Positions 1 to 8,108 of a DNA stretch of 64,000 nucleotides are shown here, one piece after another. A model generated the notes under the pieces. The model was not told the origin of the DNA. It made no database searches and saw only the letters and a list, made by a program, of their open reading frames with translations. The DNA is taken from the NCBI GenBank assembly GCA_963715445.1, contig OY970240.1:434001-498000 (forward strand). Direction: 5' to 3'. The DNA comes from JAAYBF01 sp963715445 (GTDB lineage Bacteria; Actinomycetota; Thermoleophilia; Solirubrobacterales; Thermoleophilaceae). The stretch's first letter is position 1, and each line of letters opens with the position of its first letter. The position numbers and the translations under genes were made by a program.

Positions 1-825
1 GTCCACGATGCGGTCCGCAACCGTCTCGGCGACTGCGTCGGGCTGCTCGTGGATCTCCTTCAGCATGAAGGTCTCGTAGCCGCCCTTCTCGGCGGCCTCC
101 TCGTCCCAGTCGACCTCCTGGGACTCGCGCTCGATCGGCTCGCCCGCGGCGGTCATGAAGCGGGTGCCCTCCGGGGTGACCACGACGATCTCGCCGTTCT
201 CCACCATCTGCACGCGGCGCGTGTCGGCCAGGAAGGCAGGGATCGCCGAGGCGATGAAGCTCTCGCCCTCGCCCACTCCCACCACCAGCGGGCACTCCTT
301 GCGGGCGCCGACCAGCAGGCTCGGCTCGTCGGCGTGCATCGCCACGAACGCGTAGTGGCCACGCAGCTCCGCGTATGCGGCCCGCACGGCGTCGACGAGG
401 TCCCCGTCGTAGCGGGCGGCGATCAGGTGCGCCACCGCCTCCGCGTCGGTCTCGGAGGTGAAGGTCGCGCCGTCGGCCTCGAGGCTCTTCCTGAGCTCGA
501 CCCAGTTCTCGACGATCCCGTTGAGCACCACGTGCACGCTGCCCGAGCTGTCGTCGTGGGGATGGCAGTTGGCCTCGGTCACGCGGCCGTGGGTGGCCCA
601 GCGCGTGTGGCCGATGCCCGTCACGGCGCCGTTTCCGGTGCCGTTCCCGTTCACGGCCTCGCGCAGGAAGGAGAGGTTCCCCACCGCGCGGACCGACTCC
701 ACGGCGCCGTTCTCGAGCAGCGAGACGCCCGCCGAGTCGTACCCGCGGTACTCGAGCTTCTCGAGGCCGGCGAGCAGTATGTCCCTGCAGGGACGGCTTC
801 CTGTGTATCCGACGATGCCGCACAT
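1..825 (-). CDS. glmS: Glutamine-fructose-6-phosphate aminotransferase, N-terminal part (runs off the window)
   Basis: The start ATG is at 823-825 and the reading frame runs off the left edge, so about 275 N-terminal residues are visible. The protein begins MCGIVGYTG, placing the catalytic Cys directly after the initiator Met as in class II (Ntn) amidotransferases. It continues with LEKLEYRGYDSAG and GHTRWATHG, which are signatures of the GlmS glutaminase domain. The family makes glucosamine-6-phosphate from fructose-6-phosphate and glutamine, the first step toward UDP-GlcNAc. It lies 47 nt downstream of glmM on the same strand, so two consecutive enzymes of the pathway are together. The sugar isomerase domains lie outside the window. 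Confidence 0.95.
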   Translation of the reverse strand, partial: MCGIVGYTGSRPCRDILLAGLEKLEYRGYDSAGVSLLENGAVESVRAVGNLSFLREAVNGNGTGNGAVTGIGHTRWATHGRVTEANCHPHDDSSGSVHVVLNGIVENWVELRKSLEADGATFTSETDAEAVAHLIAARYDGDLVDAVRAAYAELRGHYAFVAMHADEPSLLVGARKECPLVVGVGEGESFIASAIPAFLADTRRVQMVENGEIVVVTPEGTRFMTAAGEPIERESQEVDWDEEAAEKGGYETFMLKEIHEQPDAVAETVADRIVD

Positions 826-872
826 GAGGCGAGAGAGGGTAGCTACCCGACCGGTCCGGCCTCAGCGAGCGC

Positions 873-2222
873 CTACCCCTGCGTGGCGAGCTCCCGCTCG
901 ACCACCGCCACGAGGCGCGCTGTGATCTCCTCGCACTCCGCTTCGCCTGGGGCCTCGACCATCACCCGAACGAGCGCCTCGGTGCCCGAGGAGCGCACGA
1001 GCACCCGCCCGCGACCCTCGAGCGCGCCGGACTCCTTCTCCACCGCGTCCCAGACGCCCTTCGCGCCCTCGAGCGCCTCGCGGTCGCGCACCGGGACGTT
1101 CACCAGCCGCTGGGGGAGCTTGCTCATCCCGCGCCTGGACGCCAGATCGCCCTTGCCGAGCGCCTCCAGCGTCAAGAGAGCCGAGGCGGTGCCATCACCG
1201 GAGGGCACGAAGCCCGTGTCGATGATGTGCCCGGACTGCTCGCCGCCGAGGGCCCAGCCGCGCCGCAGGAGCTCCGCCAGCACGTGGCGATCGCCGACCG
1301 AGGTCACCGCGACCTCGATCCCCGCATCCCGCATGGCAGTGTGGAAGCCGTAGTTCGTCATCACCGTCACCGCGACGCCGTCGCCGTTCAGGCGCCCCGC
1401 TTCGCGCAGGTGAAGGGCGGCGAGGGCGATCAGCTCGTCGCCGTCCACCACCTTCCCCTCGTGGTCCACGGCGAGCACGCGATCGCCGTCCCCGTCGAAC
1501 GCGAAGCCGATCTCGTAGCCGCCGCTCACTACCCGCTCGGCGAGCGCCTCCACGTGAGTGGAGCCGCAGCCCGCGTTGATGTTGCGCCCGTCCGGCTCGG
1601 CCGCGAACGCCTCCACCTCGGCTCCGAGGCGGCGGAAGATCTCGGGCGCGATGGCGAAGGTCGCCCCGTTCGCGCAGTCCAGCAGCACCCGCCGGCCGGT
1701 GAGGTCGAGGTCCTTGAAGCGAAGCTCCAGCTCGCGCAGGTAGTCCTCGGGCGCCCCGTGGAGCTCCCGGATGCGCCCAACGGTCCGCTGCGTGGGGTCC
1801 TCCGCCTCCACGAGCTCCTCGATGCGCGCCTCGACCCGGTCGGAGATCTTCATCCCGTCGGGGCCGAAGAACTTGATGCCGTTGTCCTGGAAGGGGTTGT
1901 GAGAGGCCGAGACGACGGCCGCCAGGTCGAAGCCGTGGCGGCGAACGAGCAGCGCCGCCCCCGGCGTGGGCAGCACTCCGCCGAGCAGCGCATGGCCGCC
2001 GGCGGCCGCCACGCCCGCGGCCAGGGCCGCCTCGAGCATCTCGCCCGACTCGCGCGTGTCGCGCACGATCAGCACCTGCGGCGGAGCCTCGGGGGCATCG
2101 CCGCCCGCGGCCTCCTCCCATGAGCTTGCGGCAGCCGCCCGGCCGAGTGCCTGGGCCAGCTCCGCGGTGAGGAACTCGCCCGCTACGCCGCGGACGCCGT
2201 CCGTGCCGAACAGACGTCCCAT
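873..2222 (-). CDS. glmM: Phosphoglucosamine mutase
   Basis: This 449-residue protein has the full family length and begins MGRLFGTDGVRG. The phosphoserine loop VVSASHNPFQDNGIK is at about residues 103-117, with the catalytic Ser near residue 107. The metal-binding loop FDGDGDR and the C-terminal phosphate-binding RSSGTEALVRV are intact. The enzyme converts glucosamine-6-phosphate to glucosamine-1-phosphate for peptidoglycan precursor synthesis. The start lies 7 nt after the rpsI stop and glmS follows, so ribosomal protein and amino-sugar genes look co-transcribed in the order rplM-rpsI-glmM-glmS. The loop around residues 33-47 is slightly longer and Glu/Ala rich, which looks harmless. Confidence 0.96.
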   Translation of the reverse strand: MGRLFGTDGVRGVAGEFLTAELAQALGRAAAASSWEEAAGGDAPEAPPQVLIVRDTRESGEMLEAALAAGVAAAGGHALLGGVLPTPGAALLVRRHGFDLAAVVSASHNPFQDNGIKFFGPDGMKISDRVEARIEELVEAEDPTQRTVGRIRELHGAPEDYLRELELRFKDLDLTGRRVLLDCANGATFAIAPEIFRRLGAEVEAFAAEPDGRNINAGCGSTHVEALAERVVSGGYEIGFAFDGDGDRVLAVDHEGKVVDGDELIALAALHLREAGRLNGDGVAVTVMTNYGFHTAMRDAGIEVAVTSVGDRHVLAELLRRGWALGGEQSGHIIDTGFVPSGDGTASALLTLEALGKGDLASRRGMSKLPQRLVNVPVRDREALEGAKGVWDAVEKESGALEGRGRVLVRSSGTEALVRVMVEAPGEAECEEITARLVAVVERELATQG

Positions 2223-2229
2223 GGCCGGA

Positions 2230-3183
2230 CTAGCGCTTCGAGAACTGCGGGCGCTTGCGGGCCTTCTTGAGGCCGGCCTTCTTGCGCTCCTTCACGCGCG
2301 GGTCGCGCGTGAGGAAGCCACGGCGCTTGAGCTCGCCGCGAAGGGTGGGATCGGCCTCGACGAGCGCGCGGGTGATCCCGTGGCGCAGAGCGCCAGCCTG
2401 AGCCGAGACGCCTCCGCCGTGGATCTTGGCGACGACGTCCATCCGCTCCTGCTGGCCGACGGTCTCGAGCGGCCTGCGCGCCTGCGTCTGCAGGGTGGCG
2501 CGGGGGAAGTACTCGTTCAGGGTCTTGCCGTTGATCGTGTAGACGCCGGTGCCCGGCTTGATCGTGACTCGGGCGATGGCCCGCTTGCGCTTGCCGGTGG
2601 CGCGGTAGCGCGCATCGGCCGCGAGCTCCAGCACCGCGCTCTTGAGTGGCTCCGGGGGCTTGTCCTCGGACTCGCCGTCGGTCGCGCCGCCCTCGGCGCC
2701 AGCCTCGATCTCCACGCCGAACTCGTCCGTCTCCGGGGCGCGTGCCGCTTCCTCCAGAACAAGGTCCGGCTCGAGGTGCGCACCGGGGATGACCTCGGGC
2801 TCGTCGCCCTTGCCGTCCTTCTTGCGGTCGCGCTTGGCCTTCGGCTTGGGACGCTCGGCCTCTTCGGCTTCTTCAGCGCCCGCCTCGCCGGCGGCGTCTG
2901 CCGCATCGGCCTCGGGCGCATCAGCAGCCTCAGGCTCATCGGTGCTCTCTGCGGCCTCGGGCGCATCAGCAGCCTCGGGCTCGGATGTCTCGGCCTCCTC
3001 CGTCACCTCGGGCTCGGGCGCCTCGGCGGCCGGCTCCTCGGCGGGGGACTCCTCCGCGGTCGGTTCGCCCTCGGTGGGGGTCTCCTCGGCAGAGGTCTCC
3101 TCCGTCGTCGGCTCCTCAGCGGCTGCCGTCTCCTCAGGCACCCGCTCGTCCTGCGGGGCGTCCTTGTGCTCTTCGTCGGCCAT
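2230..3183 (-). CDS. rpsI: Ribosomal protein S9 with a long acidic N-terminal extension
   Basis: The C-terminal 125 or so residues are a normal uS9: TGKRKRAIARV near the start of the domain, HGGGVSAQAGALRHGI in the middle, and the basic tail ending RKRPQFSKR that contacts P-site tRNA. Ahead of it are about 190 residues made almost entirely of Glu, Ala, Pro, Asp, Ser and Thr, with one short Lys/Arg block (PKPKAKRDRKKDGKG). The total is 317 residues against about 130 in most bacteria; actinobacterial S9 often has an acidic extension, but usually of a few dozen residues. The ATG overlaps the rplM stop as TGATG, so this start is supported by coupling. The extension is probably disordered, and its role is unknown. 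Confidence 0.95.
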   Translation of the reverse strand: MADEEHKDAPQDERVPEETAAAEEPTTEETSAEETPTEGEPTAEESPAEEPAAEAPEPEVTEEAETSEPEAADAPEAAESTDEPEAADAPEADAADAAGEAGAEEAEEAERPKPKAKRDRKKDGKGDEPEVIPGAHLEPDLVLEEAARAPETDEFGVEIEAGAEGGATDGESEDKPPEPLKSAVLELAADARYRATGKRKRAIARVTIKPGTGVYTINGKTLNEYFPRATLQTQARRPLETVGQQERMDVVAKIHGGGVSAQAGALRHGITRALVEADPTLRGELKRRGFLTRDPRVKERKKAGLKKARKRPQFSKR

Positions 3184-3617
3184 CACTGATCGATCTCCAT
3201 GGGCTTGGGCTGTTGGGCGACGTGCGGATGCTCCGGGCCCGCGTAGATCTTGAGCTTGCGCAGCTGGGCGCGGGCGAGGCGGTTGCGCGGCAGCATGCCC
3301 TTGACCGCCAGGCGGAGAGGCTCCTCCGGACGGCGCTCGATCATCTCGGTGAACGTGCGCGTCTTGAGGCCGCCCGGGTATCCCGAGTGGCGGTGGTAGA
3401 GCTTGTCCTCGCGCTTGCGGCCGGTCACGGCAATCTTCTCGGCGTTGATCACGACCACGAAATCGCCCACGTCGCAGTGCGGCGTGTACTCGGGCTTGTG
3501 CTTGCCGCGCAGCGTGTCGGCGATCTGCGTGGCGAGCCGTCCCAGCGTCTTGCCGGCGGCGTCCACGATGAGCCATTCGCGCTCGCGGTTCTCAGGTGTG
3601 GCTACGTAAGTCTTCAT
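3183..3617 (-). CDS. rplM: Ribosomal protein L13
   Basis: A 144-residue protein of normal length starting MKTYVATPENRERE. It contains the L13 signatures WLIVDAAGKTLGRLAT, the conserved GDFVVVINAEKI strand, and HSGYPGGLKTRT followed by AVKGMLPRNRLAR. It is a large-subunit assembly protein that binds 23S rRNA early. It is the first gene of the rplM-rpsI-glmM-glmS group visible here, and its stop overlaps the rpsI start by one base. The upstream region (3618-3780) is shared with the divergent riboswitch-controlled peptidase. Confidence 0.97.
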   Translation of the reverse strand: MKTYVATPENREREWLIVDAAGKTLGRLATQIADTLRGKHKPEYTPHCDVGDFVVVINAEKIAVTGRKREDKLYHRHSGYPGGLKTRTFTEMIERRPEEPLRLAVKGMLPRNRLARAQLRKLKIYAGPEHPHVAQQPKPMEIDQ

Positions 3618-3773
3618 AGGTAAGTGGGCTGCAGCGGGCTTCTACTTGGCTCTGGCGAGCCGGCTCCGGCGCAACCGGCCGCACAGTGTGGCATACGCGT
3701 CGCAAAACGGGCTTCTGCGCCACCCCCTCGTCGTGCCTGCCGGCACACCCAAACGGTCAGCCGGAGGCGAGGT

Positions 3774-3779
3774 TATACT
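3774..3779 (+). promoter_or_regulatory. Candidate -10 box (TATACT) for the riboswitch transcript
   Basis: TATACT lies just before the first conserved riboswitch bases at 3781 onward. A start 6-8 nt downstream would begin the transcript at the 5' edge of the aptamer. No convincing -35 is visible, which is common in GC-rich actinobacteria. The rest of the 3618-3773 interval holds only the divergent rplM promoter region and a short GTGCC/GGCAC hairpin at about 3734-3747. Confidence 0.4.
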
Positions 3780-3780
3780 G

Positions 3781-3948
3781 CCGCGAGTTTCAAGCCTGCC
3801 GAGTCCTCCAAGGCACCAGTGCCGAGGAGGAGCGGGGGAACCATTCGAGCCGACAAGGCTCGAAGGGGCGAATCGAAAGCGATCCACGTGATCGCGACCG
3901 TAGCGCCGCTCTTTCGGCGCGAGCCCGTCAGCTAACCCCGTAGGCCGG
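3781..3948 (+). ncRNA. ydaO/yuaA-type c-di-AMP riboswitch
   Basis: The leader carries the conserved blocks of the c-di-AMP (ydaO-yuaA) aptamer in the right order: GCGAGTTT at 3783, GCCGAGTCC near 3798, GGAGCGGGGGAACC near 3829, GGGGCGAATCG near 3865, then CCCGTCAGCTAACCCCG at about 3924-3940 followed by TAGGC. A stable GCGCCG/CGGCGC hairpin (3903-3920) supplies one of the variable stems. In Actinobacteria and Firmicutes this class usually controls cell-wall hydrolases and K+/osmolyte transporters, and here it precedes a secreted M23 peptidase by about 25 nt. Family assignment is by motif recognition. The direction of control is not proven by sequence, although c-di-AMP usually turns expression off. 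Confidence 0.9.
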
Positions 3949-3970
3949 AGAAAGAGAGGCGATAACTACG

Positions 3971-4876
3971 GTGCAGCCGAGGGGCAGATCCTCAGCCATA
4001 CGAGCACGATCGGCACAGGGCCAGGCGGCCCGCGCCGCTTGCGGCCTGCTGCTCGGAGCCGCCGCCGTGCTCGCCGGAAGCTCCGTCTCGGCGAGCGCCG
4101 GCACGGCCCCCTCCACCGGCGGCGTCATCTTCGTGGCGACCCCGACGATCAGCAAGCTGGCGTGCGTCAGCCGCTGCGCATCTCAGAAGCGCCTTCAGGG
4201 AGGCAGCACGGTGCGGATCTCCGGTCGCGAGCTCGCCGGTGTGAACGAGGCGATCTTCCACGGCACCGTCGGCTCGGCCGATGACGTGAAGGCCAAGGTT
4301 CTCCCACGCAGCTCGAAGCTGGTTCAAGTCCGCGTGCCGGGCACCGCCGTCACCGGCCCCGTCTCGGTGCGCACGGCCACCGCGGTCGAATCGCCACCAA
4401 CCCCCGCGATCGACATCCTGCCGCCGCTTCCCCCGGAGATCCTGGCCAGCAAGAGCCACGTGTTCCCGATTCGCGGCCCTCACGACTACGGCGAGTCGGG
4501 CGCACGCTTCGGCACTGGCCGCGCCGGCCACAGCCACCAGGGCCACGACATCTTCGCCAAGTGCGGCACCCCGCTCGTCGCGGCACGCGGCGGCAAGGTC
4601 CAGTTCAGGGGCTACCACGCCGCCGCCGGCCACTACATGGTCATCGACGGCGCCCGCACCAAGACCGACTACGCCTACATGCACTTGACCAATCGCAGCC
4701 CCTTCCGGGCCGGGGACAAGGTCCAGACCGGCCAGCGCATCGGCTCGGTGGGCGATTCCGGCAACGCCCAGGGCTGCCACCTCCACTTCGAGCTCTGGAC
4801 GGCGCCCGGCTGGTACCAGGGCGGCAGCCCGATCGATCCGCTCCGGGCGCTGCGCGCCTGGGACTCCTGGTCCTAG
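3971..4876 (+). CDS. Secreted M23-family metallopeptidase (peptidoglycan hydrolase)
   Basis: This 301-residue protein starts at GTG and has a basic N-terminus followed by the hydrophobic segment ACGLLLGAAAVLAGSS, consistent with a signal peptide. The middle part (about residues 55-130) is beta-rich and resembles an IPT/TIG-like Ig fold, ending in a Pro-rich linker. The C-terminal half is an M23 (lysostaphin-type) domain: the first zinc motif is HSHQGHDIF near residue 180, then a central His-rich strand, then HLHFELW with the second HxH. All expected ligands are present, so it should be active. It likely cleaves peptide cross-links in peptidoglycan. The upstream c-di-AMP riboswitch ties its expression to cell-wall or turgor status. 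It is convergent with the next gene. Confidence 0.88.
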   Translation: MQPRGRSSAIRARSAQGQAARAACGLLLGAAAVLAGSSVSASAGTAPSTGGVIFVATPTISKLACVSRCASQKRLQGGSTVRISGRELAGVNEAIFHGTVGSADDVKAKVLPRSSKLVQVRVPGTAVTGPVSVRTATAVESPPTPAIDILPPLPPEILASKSHVFPIRGPHDYGESGARFGTGRAGHSHQGHDIFAKCGTPLVAARGGKVQFRGYHAAAGHYMVIDGARTKTDYAYMHLTNRSPFRAGDKVQTGQRIGSVGDSGNAQGCHLHFELWTAPGWYQGGSPIDPLRALRAWDSWS

Positions 4877-4900
4877 CCTCGGGGCGCTACCGCGCCTGCT

Positions 4901-5545
4901 TCAGCTCACGACGCGGTACTTGAGATGAGTCGCGCCCGGCCCCTCGATGACGCGCACGGGCTCCAGGCCGATGCCGCGGGGAGGCGGGCCGTCGAACAGC
5001 CGGGTGCCGCCCCCGAGCAGCACCGGGACGACGTGCAGCTCCATCTCGTCGATCAGGCCGGCAGCCAGGTACTGCTGGGCGACGTCGGCGCCTCCGGCGA
5101 GCGCGACGTCCTGATCCCCCGCCGCCTCCTTTGCCTGCTCGAGAGCGCTCTCGATGCCATCGGTGACGAAGTGGAACGTCGTCCCGCCCTGCTTGACCAG
5201 CGGCTCGCGCTCGTGGTGGGTGAGCACGAAGACCGGCACGCCGAACGGCGGATCGTCGCCCCACCAGCCCTCCCAGGGATCGTCCCCCCAGGGGCCAGGC
5301 CCGCCGCCGAACATGTTGCGGCCCATCACGATCGCGCCGGCTCCTTCGATCGCCTCCTCGATGACCTGTGAGCTCTCGTTGACCTCGCCGCCCTCCCGGC
5401 CGTGGCTCTCGCGCCAGACGGCGAGCTTGAGCACCCAGTCGTGGAGCCCCTCCCCTCCCTCTCCGAGCGGCTCCTCCTGGGTGGGATTCGGCCCCGCGAC
5501 GTAGCCGTCGAGGGATATCGAGATGTTGAACCTCAGCTTTGCCAT
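4901..5545 (-). CDS. RibD C-terminal/dihydrofolate-reductase-like family protein
   Basis: The frame encodes 214 residues from the ATG at 5543-5545 (MAKLRFNISISLDGYVAGP), the typical start of this family. A longer in-frame version would add only 15 residues and overlap the upstream gene. Conserved family features include IVMGRNMF, PVFVLTHHERE, and the NADP-binding glycine-rich stretch VALAGGADVAQQYLAAGLIDEMELH, ending in VLLGGGTRLF. Members are predicted NADPH-dependent reductases of uncertain substrate; they are not the housekeeping folate enzyme. The start lies 4 nt after the stop of the ABC permease gene, so it is probably the third gene of that operon. The specific role is unknown. Confidence 0.85.
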   Translation of the reverse strand: MAKLRFNISISLDGYVAGPNPTQEEPLGEGGEGLHDWVLKLAVWRESHGREGGEVNESSQVIEEAIEGAGAIVMGRNMFGGGPGPWGDDPWEGWWGDDPPFGVPVFVLTHHEREPLVKQGGTTFHFVTDGIESALEQAKEAAGDQDVALAGGADVAQQYLAAGLIDEMELHVVPVLLGGGTRLFDGPPPRGIGLEPVRVIEGPGATHLKYRVVS

Positions 5546-5549
5546 CGGA

Positions 5550-6401
5550 TCAGCGGCTCCTTCCATAGAGACGAACGGTGAGTGGCGCAAAGACAGCCGT
5601 CAGCGCGGCGGCGGTGGCGAGGACGATCAGAATGTCCCCGCTCTCAGCCGTCCCCGCCATGAGGCCGCGCGAGGCGGTGGCCAGGAACGAGATCGGGTTG
5701 ACGTCGACGAACGCCTCGAGCGCACTCGGCAGCGTCTCGGGCTCGACGAAGACGTTGCTCAGGAAGGTGAGCGGGAAGAGCGCCATGAAGCCGCCGTTCA
5801 TGACCGCGTTGGGCGTGCGCATGAGCAGTCCGGCGGTGGTGAAGACCCATGAGAGGCCGAACGCGAAGACGATCACCAGCAGCATCGCGGCGAGCACGCC
5901 CCCGACTCCCGCCTCGGGGCTGAAGCCGAGGATGACACCGACCAGGACGACCACGATCGCCGCGACGAGGTAGCGCACGGCGTCTCCGAGCACCGAGCCC
6001 ACGAGCGGGGCCGGCCGCCAGATCGGCAGCGAGCGGAAGCGATCGACGACGCCCTTCGTCATGTCCGTGTTGAGAGCGACGCCCGAGTACACGGTCGTGA
6101 AGAGGACCGACATCACGAGGATCCCGGGCAGCAGGAACTGCAGGTAGTCCCCTGTCGAGCCCGCGATCGCGCCACCGAACATGTAGGTGAACATCACGGT
6201 GAAGAGCACCGGCGTCATCGTCACGTCGAGCAGCTGCTCCGGGACGTGCTTGACCTTCAGCATCCCGCGCCAGCCGAAGGTGAGCCCCGCCGAGAGCGCG
6301 CTCGGGCGCGGCGGGCGCGGGCTCGAGGAGAGCGCCGCGCGCAGCGCCGCTTCTCCCGCCACCGGGGTCGGCTTGGCCTCTGTCGTAGGTGCGGTGCTCA
6401 T
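5550..6401 (-). CDS. ABC-2 type transporter permease (DrrB-like)
   Basis: This 283-residue protein has a charged N-terminal stretch of about 45 residues and then six predicted membrane segments. The first is near PVLFTVMFTYMFGG and the next QFLLPGILVMSVLFTTVYSG. The Arg-rich loop GVVDRFRSLPIWRPAPLVG and the segment FPLTFLSNVFVEPETLP are hallmarks of daunorubicin-type DrrB permeases. It should pair with the ATPase encoded just upstream, because the two genes overlap as ATGA (6398-6401). The complex probably exports a hydrophobic compound or lipid. No biosynthetic cluster is nearby to suggest the substrate. Confidence 0.9.
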   Translation of the reverse strand: MSTAPTTEAKPTPVAGEAALRAALSSSPRPPRPSALSAGLTFGWRGMLKVKHVPEQLLDVTMTPVLFTVMFTYMFGGAIAGSTGDYLQFLLPGILVMSVLFTTVYSGVALNTDMTKGVVDRFRSLPIWRPAPLVGSVLGDAVRYLVAAIVVVLVGVILGFSPEAGVGGVLAAMLLVIVFAFGLSWVFTTAGLLMRTPNAVMNGGFMALFPLTFLSNVFVEPETLPSALEAFVDVNPISFLATASRGLMAGTAESGDILIVLATAAALTAVFAPLTVRLYGRSR

Positions 6402-7393
6402 GCCGCCTGCTCCTCCTGGCTCGCGGTTTCGCTCTCATCGCCCTCGTCCTCGGCCGAGTGCCCGGTCAGAGCGAGGAACACCTCGTCGAGGCTCGGCTGG
6501 CCGAGCGAGAAGTCCGCCACCGCGACCCCCGAGCGGGAGAGATCCGCGACTGCCTCGGCGGCGCGGCCCGCATCGCCGCAGGGCGCAGAGAGCGCCGCTG
6601 GGTCGGATTCGAGCCGGACCGACTCGAAGGCCCGTCTGAGCACCTGCTCGGCCTCAGGCCGCTGCTCGGGATCGAGCAGCCGGACCTGCAAGGCGCCCAG
6701 CCCGACTGAGGACTTCAGCTGGCCGGGAGTCCCCTCCGCGATCACCTTGCCGTGGTCGATCACCGCGATACCGTCGGCGAGCTGGTCCGCCTCCTCCAGG
6801 TACTGAGTGCAGAGCAGGATCGTCGTCCCCTCCGCGACCAGCGCGCGGATGATGTCCCAGACCTGGTTGCGCGAGCGCGGGTCGAGCCCGGTCGTGGGCT
6901 CGTCGAGAAACATCACCTGCGGCGTGACGACGATGCTGGCCGCGATGTCGAGCCGCCGGCGCATCCCGCCCGAGTAGTTCTTCACAAGTCGGCCCGATGC
7001 CTCGGTGAGGTCGAACGCCTCGAGCAGCTCGTCCGCCCGCGCCTTGGCCTGGGCGCCCTTGAAGCCCAGCAGGCGGGCGAGCAGGATGAGGTTCTCGCGA
7101 CCGGTGAGGTCCTCGTCGACGGAGGCCAGCTGGCCTGTGAGGCTCACCACGCCTCGCACCGCATCCGCCTCTTTCACGATGTCGTGGCCAAAGACCCGCG
7201 CCGTGCCCGAGTCCGGCTGCAGCAGCGTGGCGAGCATGCGGATCGTCGTCGTCTTGCCGGCGCCGTTCGGGCCGAGCACCCCGTACACCGTGCCCGCGCG
7301 CACCGAGAGGTCCACGCCGTCGACGGCCTTGGTCTCCCCGAAGGACTTGACCAGGCCCGTGGCCTCGATCGCCAGGGTCGGTTGCTGCGTCAT
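6398..7393 (-). CDS. ABC transporter ATP-binding protein (DrrA-like)
   Basis: 331 residues from the ATG at 7391-7393. Walker A is GPNGAGKTTT near residue 44, the ABC signature is YSGGMRRRLDIA, and Walker B is VMFLDEPTTGLDPRSR. This combination and the C-terminal region after residue 220 are typical of the DrrA/multidrug exporter subfamily. It forms an operon with the permease (4-nt overlap) and the RibD-like reductase. The gene is divergent from the methyltransferase at 7472, with a 78-nt gap that must contain both promoters. The C-terminus is acidic (EDEGDESETASQEEQ). Confidence 0.93.
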   Translation of the reverse strand: MTQQPTLAIEATGLVKSFGETKAVDGVDLSVRAGTVYGVLGPNGAGKTTTIRMLATLLQPDSGTARVFGHDIVKEADAVRGVVSLTGQLASVDEDLTGRENLILLARLLGFKGAQAKARADELLEAFDLTEASGRLVKNYSGGMRRRLDIAASIVVTPQVMFLDEPTTGLDPRSRNQVWDIIRALVAEGTTILLCTQYLEEADQLADGIAVIDHGKVIAEGTPGQLKSSVGLGALQVRLLDPEQRPEAEQVLRRAFESVRLESDPAALSAPCGDAGRAAEAVADLSRSGVAVADFSLGQPSLDEVFLALTGHSAEDEGDESETASQEEQAA

Positions 7394-7471
7394 GCGGTCC
7401 TCTCTTCGCTCATGACTGTTAGGACAGCAGATCGGCCGAGAACTCATCGGTGCACCCGTAGAGTCGCCACG

Positions 7472-8071
7472 ATGACCGAGGATCTCGTGACCCGGAGCAT
7501 CGATCTGCCGAGCGGCGAGATCCACCTGCTCCAGCCGGAGGAGTCCGCCGAGCTGCCGGACGACGGACCCGTCGAATGGGCTCCGATGGCGCCGTACTGG
7601 TCGGTCCTCTGGCGCAGCGGTGTGGCGCTCGCGCGGGAGATCGACGGCATGGCGCTTGACGGCATGCGTGTCGTGGAGCTCGGCTGCGGGCTCGCTCTGC
7701 CGAGCATCGCCGCCGCGCGTGCGGGAGCCGCCGTGCTCGCCACCGACGAATCTCCCGAGGCGCTCACGCTCCTGGCGCGCAACGCCCACGCGAACGACGT
7801 GCGCCTCGAGACGGCAACGGTCGACTGGACGGAGCCCGACGAGCTGCTCGAGCGTGCGCCGTTCGACCTCGTGCTCGCAGCCGACGTCCTCTACGAGCAG
7901 GAGAGCGTCGAGCCCCTGCTCTCGCTGCTGCCGCGCCTCGCCCAAGAGGCGCTGCTCGCCCATCCGAGCCGGGCGCCGGCGAACGCCTTCATCGAGCAGG
8001 CGTCCGGACGGTGGAAGGTCGAGTCGCTGCGACGTGACGTGATCTGGATCCACAGCCTGCGCTTCCGCTGA
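7472..8071 (+). CDS. Class I SAM-dependent methyltransferase (Methyltransf_16-like)
   Basis: A 199-residue protein starting at ATG 7472. The SAM motif I is VVELGCGLALPSIAAARAGA near residue 67, followed by an acidic residue in LATDESPEA and motif IV FDLVLAADVLYEQESV. The ADVLYE pattern is typical of the lysine/nicotinamide methyltransferase-like family (Methyltransf_16). The substrate cannot be told from sequence. The gene stands alone between the divergent ABC operon and a cupin gene 37 nt downstream. Confidence 0.82.
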   Translation: MTEDLVTRSIDLPSGEIHLLQPEESAELPDDGPVEWAPMAPYWSVLWRSGVALAREIDGMALDGMRVVELGCGLALPSIAAARAGAAVLATDESPEALTLLARNAHANDVRLETATVDWTEPDELLERAPFDLVLAADVLYEQESVEPLLSLLPRLAQEALLAHPSRAPANAFIEQASGRWKVESLRRDVIWIHSLRFR

Positions 8072-8108
8072 GGCGCCCCGTTCAGGCTCCAGCGGCTAGC
8101 GTGGGCCG

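Noticed and set aside
2230..3576. Longer start for rpsI at 3576
   Set aside because: It would read through rplM in another frame. The ATG at 3183 overlaps the rplM stop and fits coupled translation.
4318..4340. TTCAAGTCC-like tRNA T-loop sequence
   Set aside because: It lies inside the M23 peptidase reading frame, with no acceptor stem or anticodon arm around it.
6605..6625. GGATTCGAGCC resembling a tRNA T-arm
   Set aside because: It is within the ABC ATPase coding sequence and the flanking bases do not form a cloverleaf.
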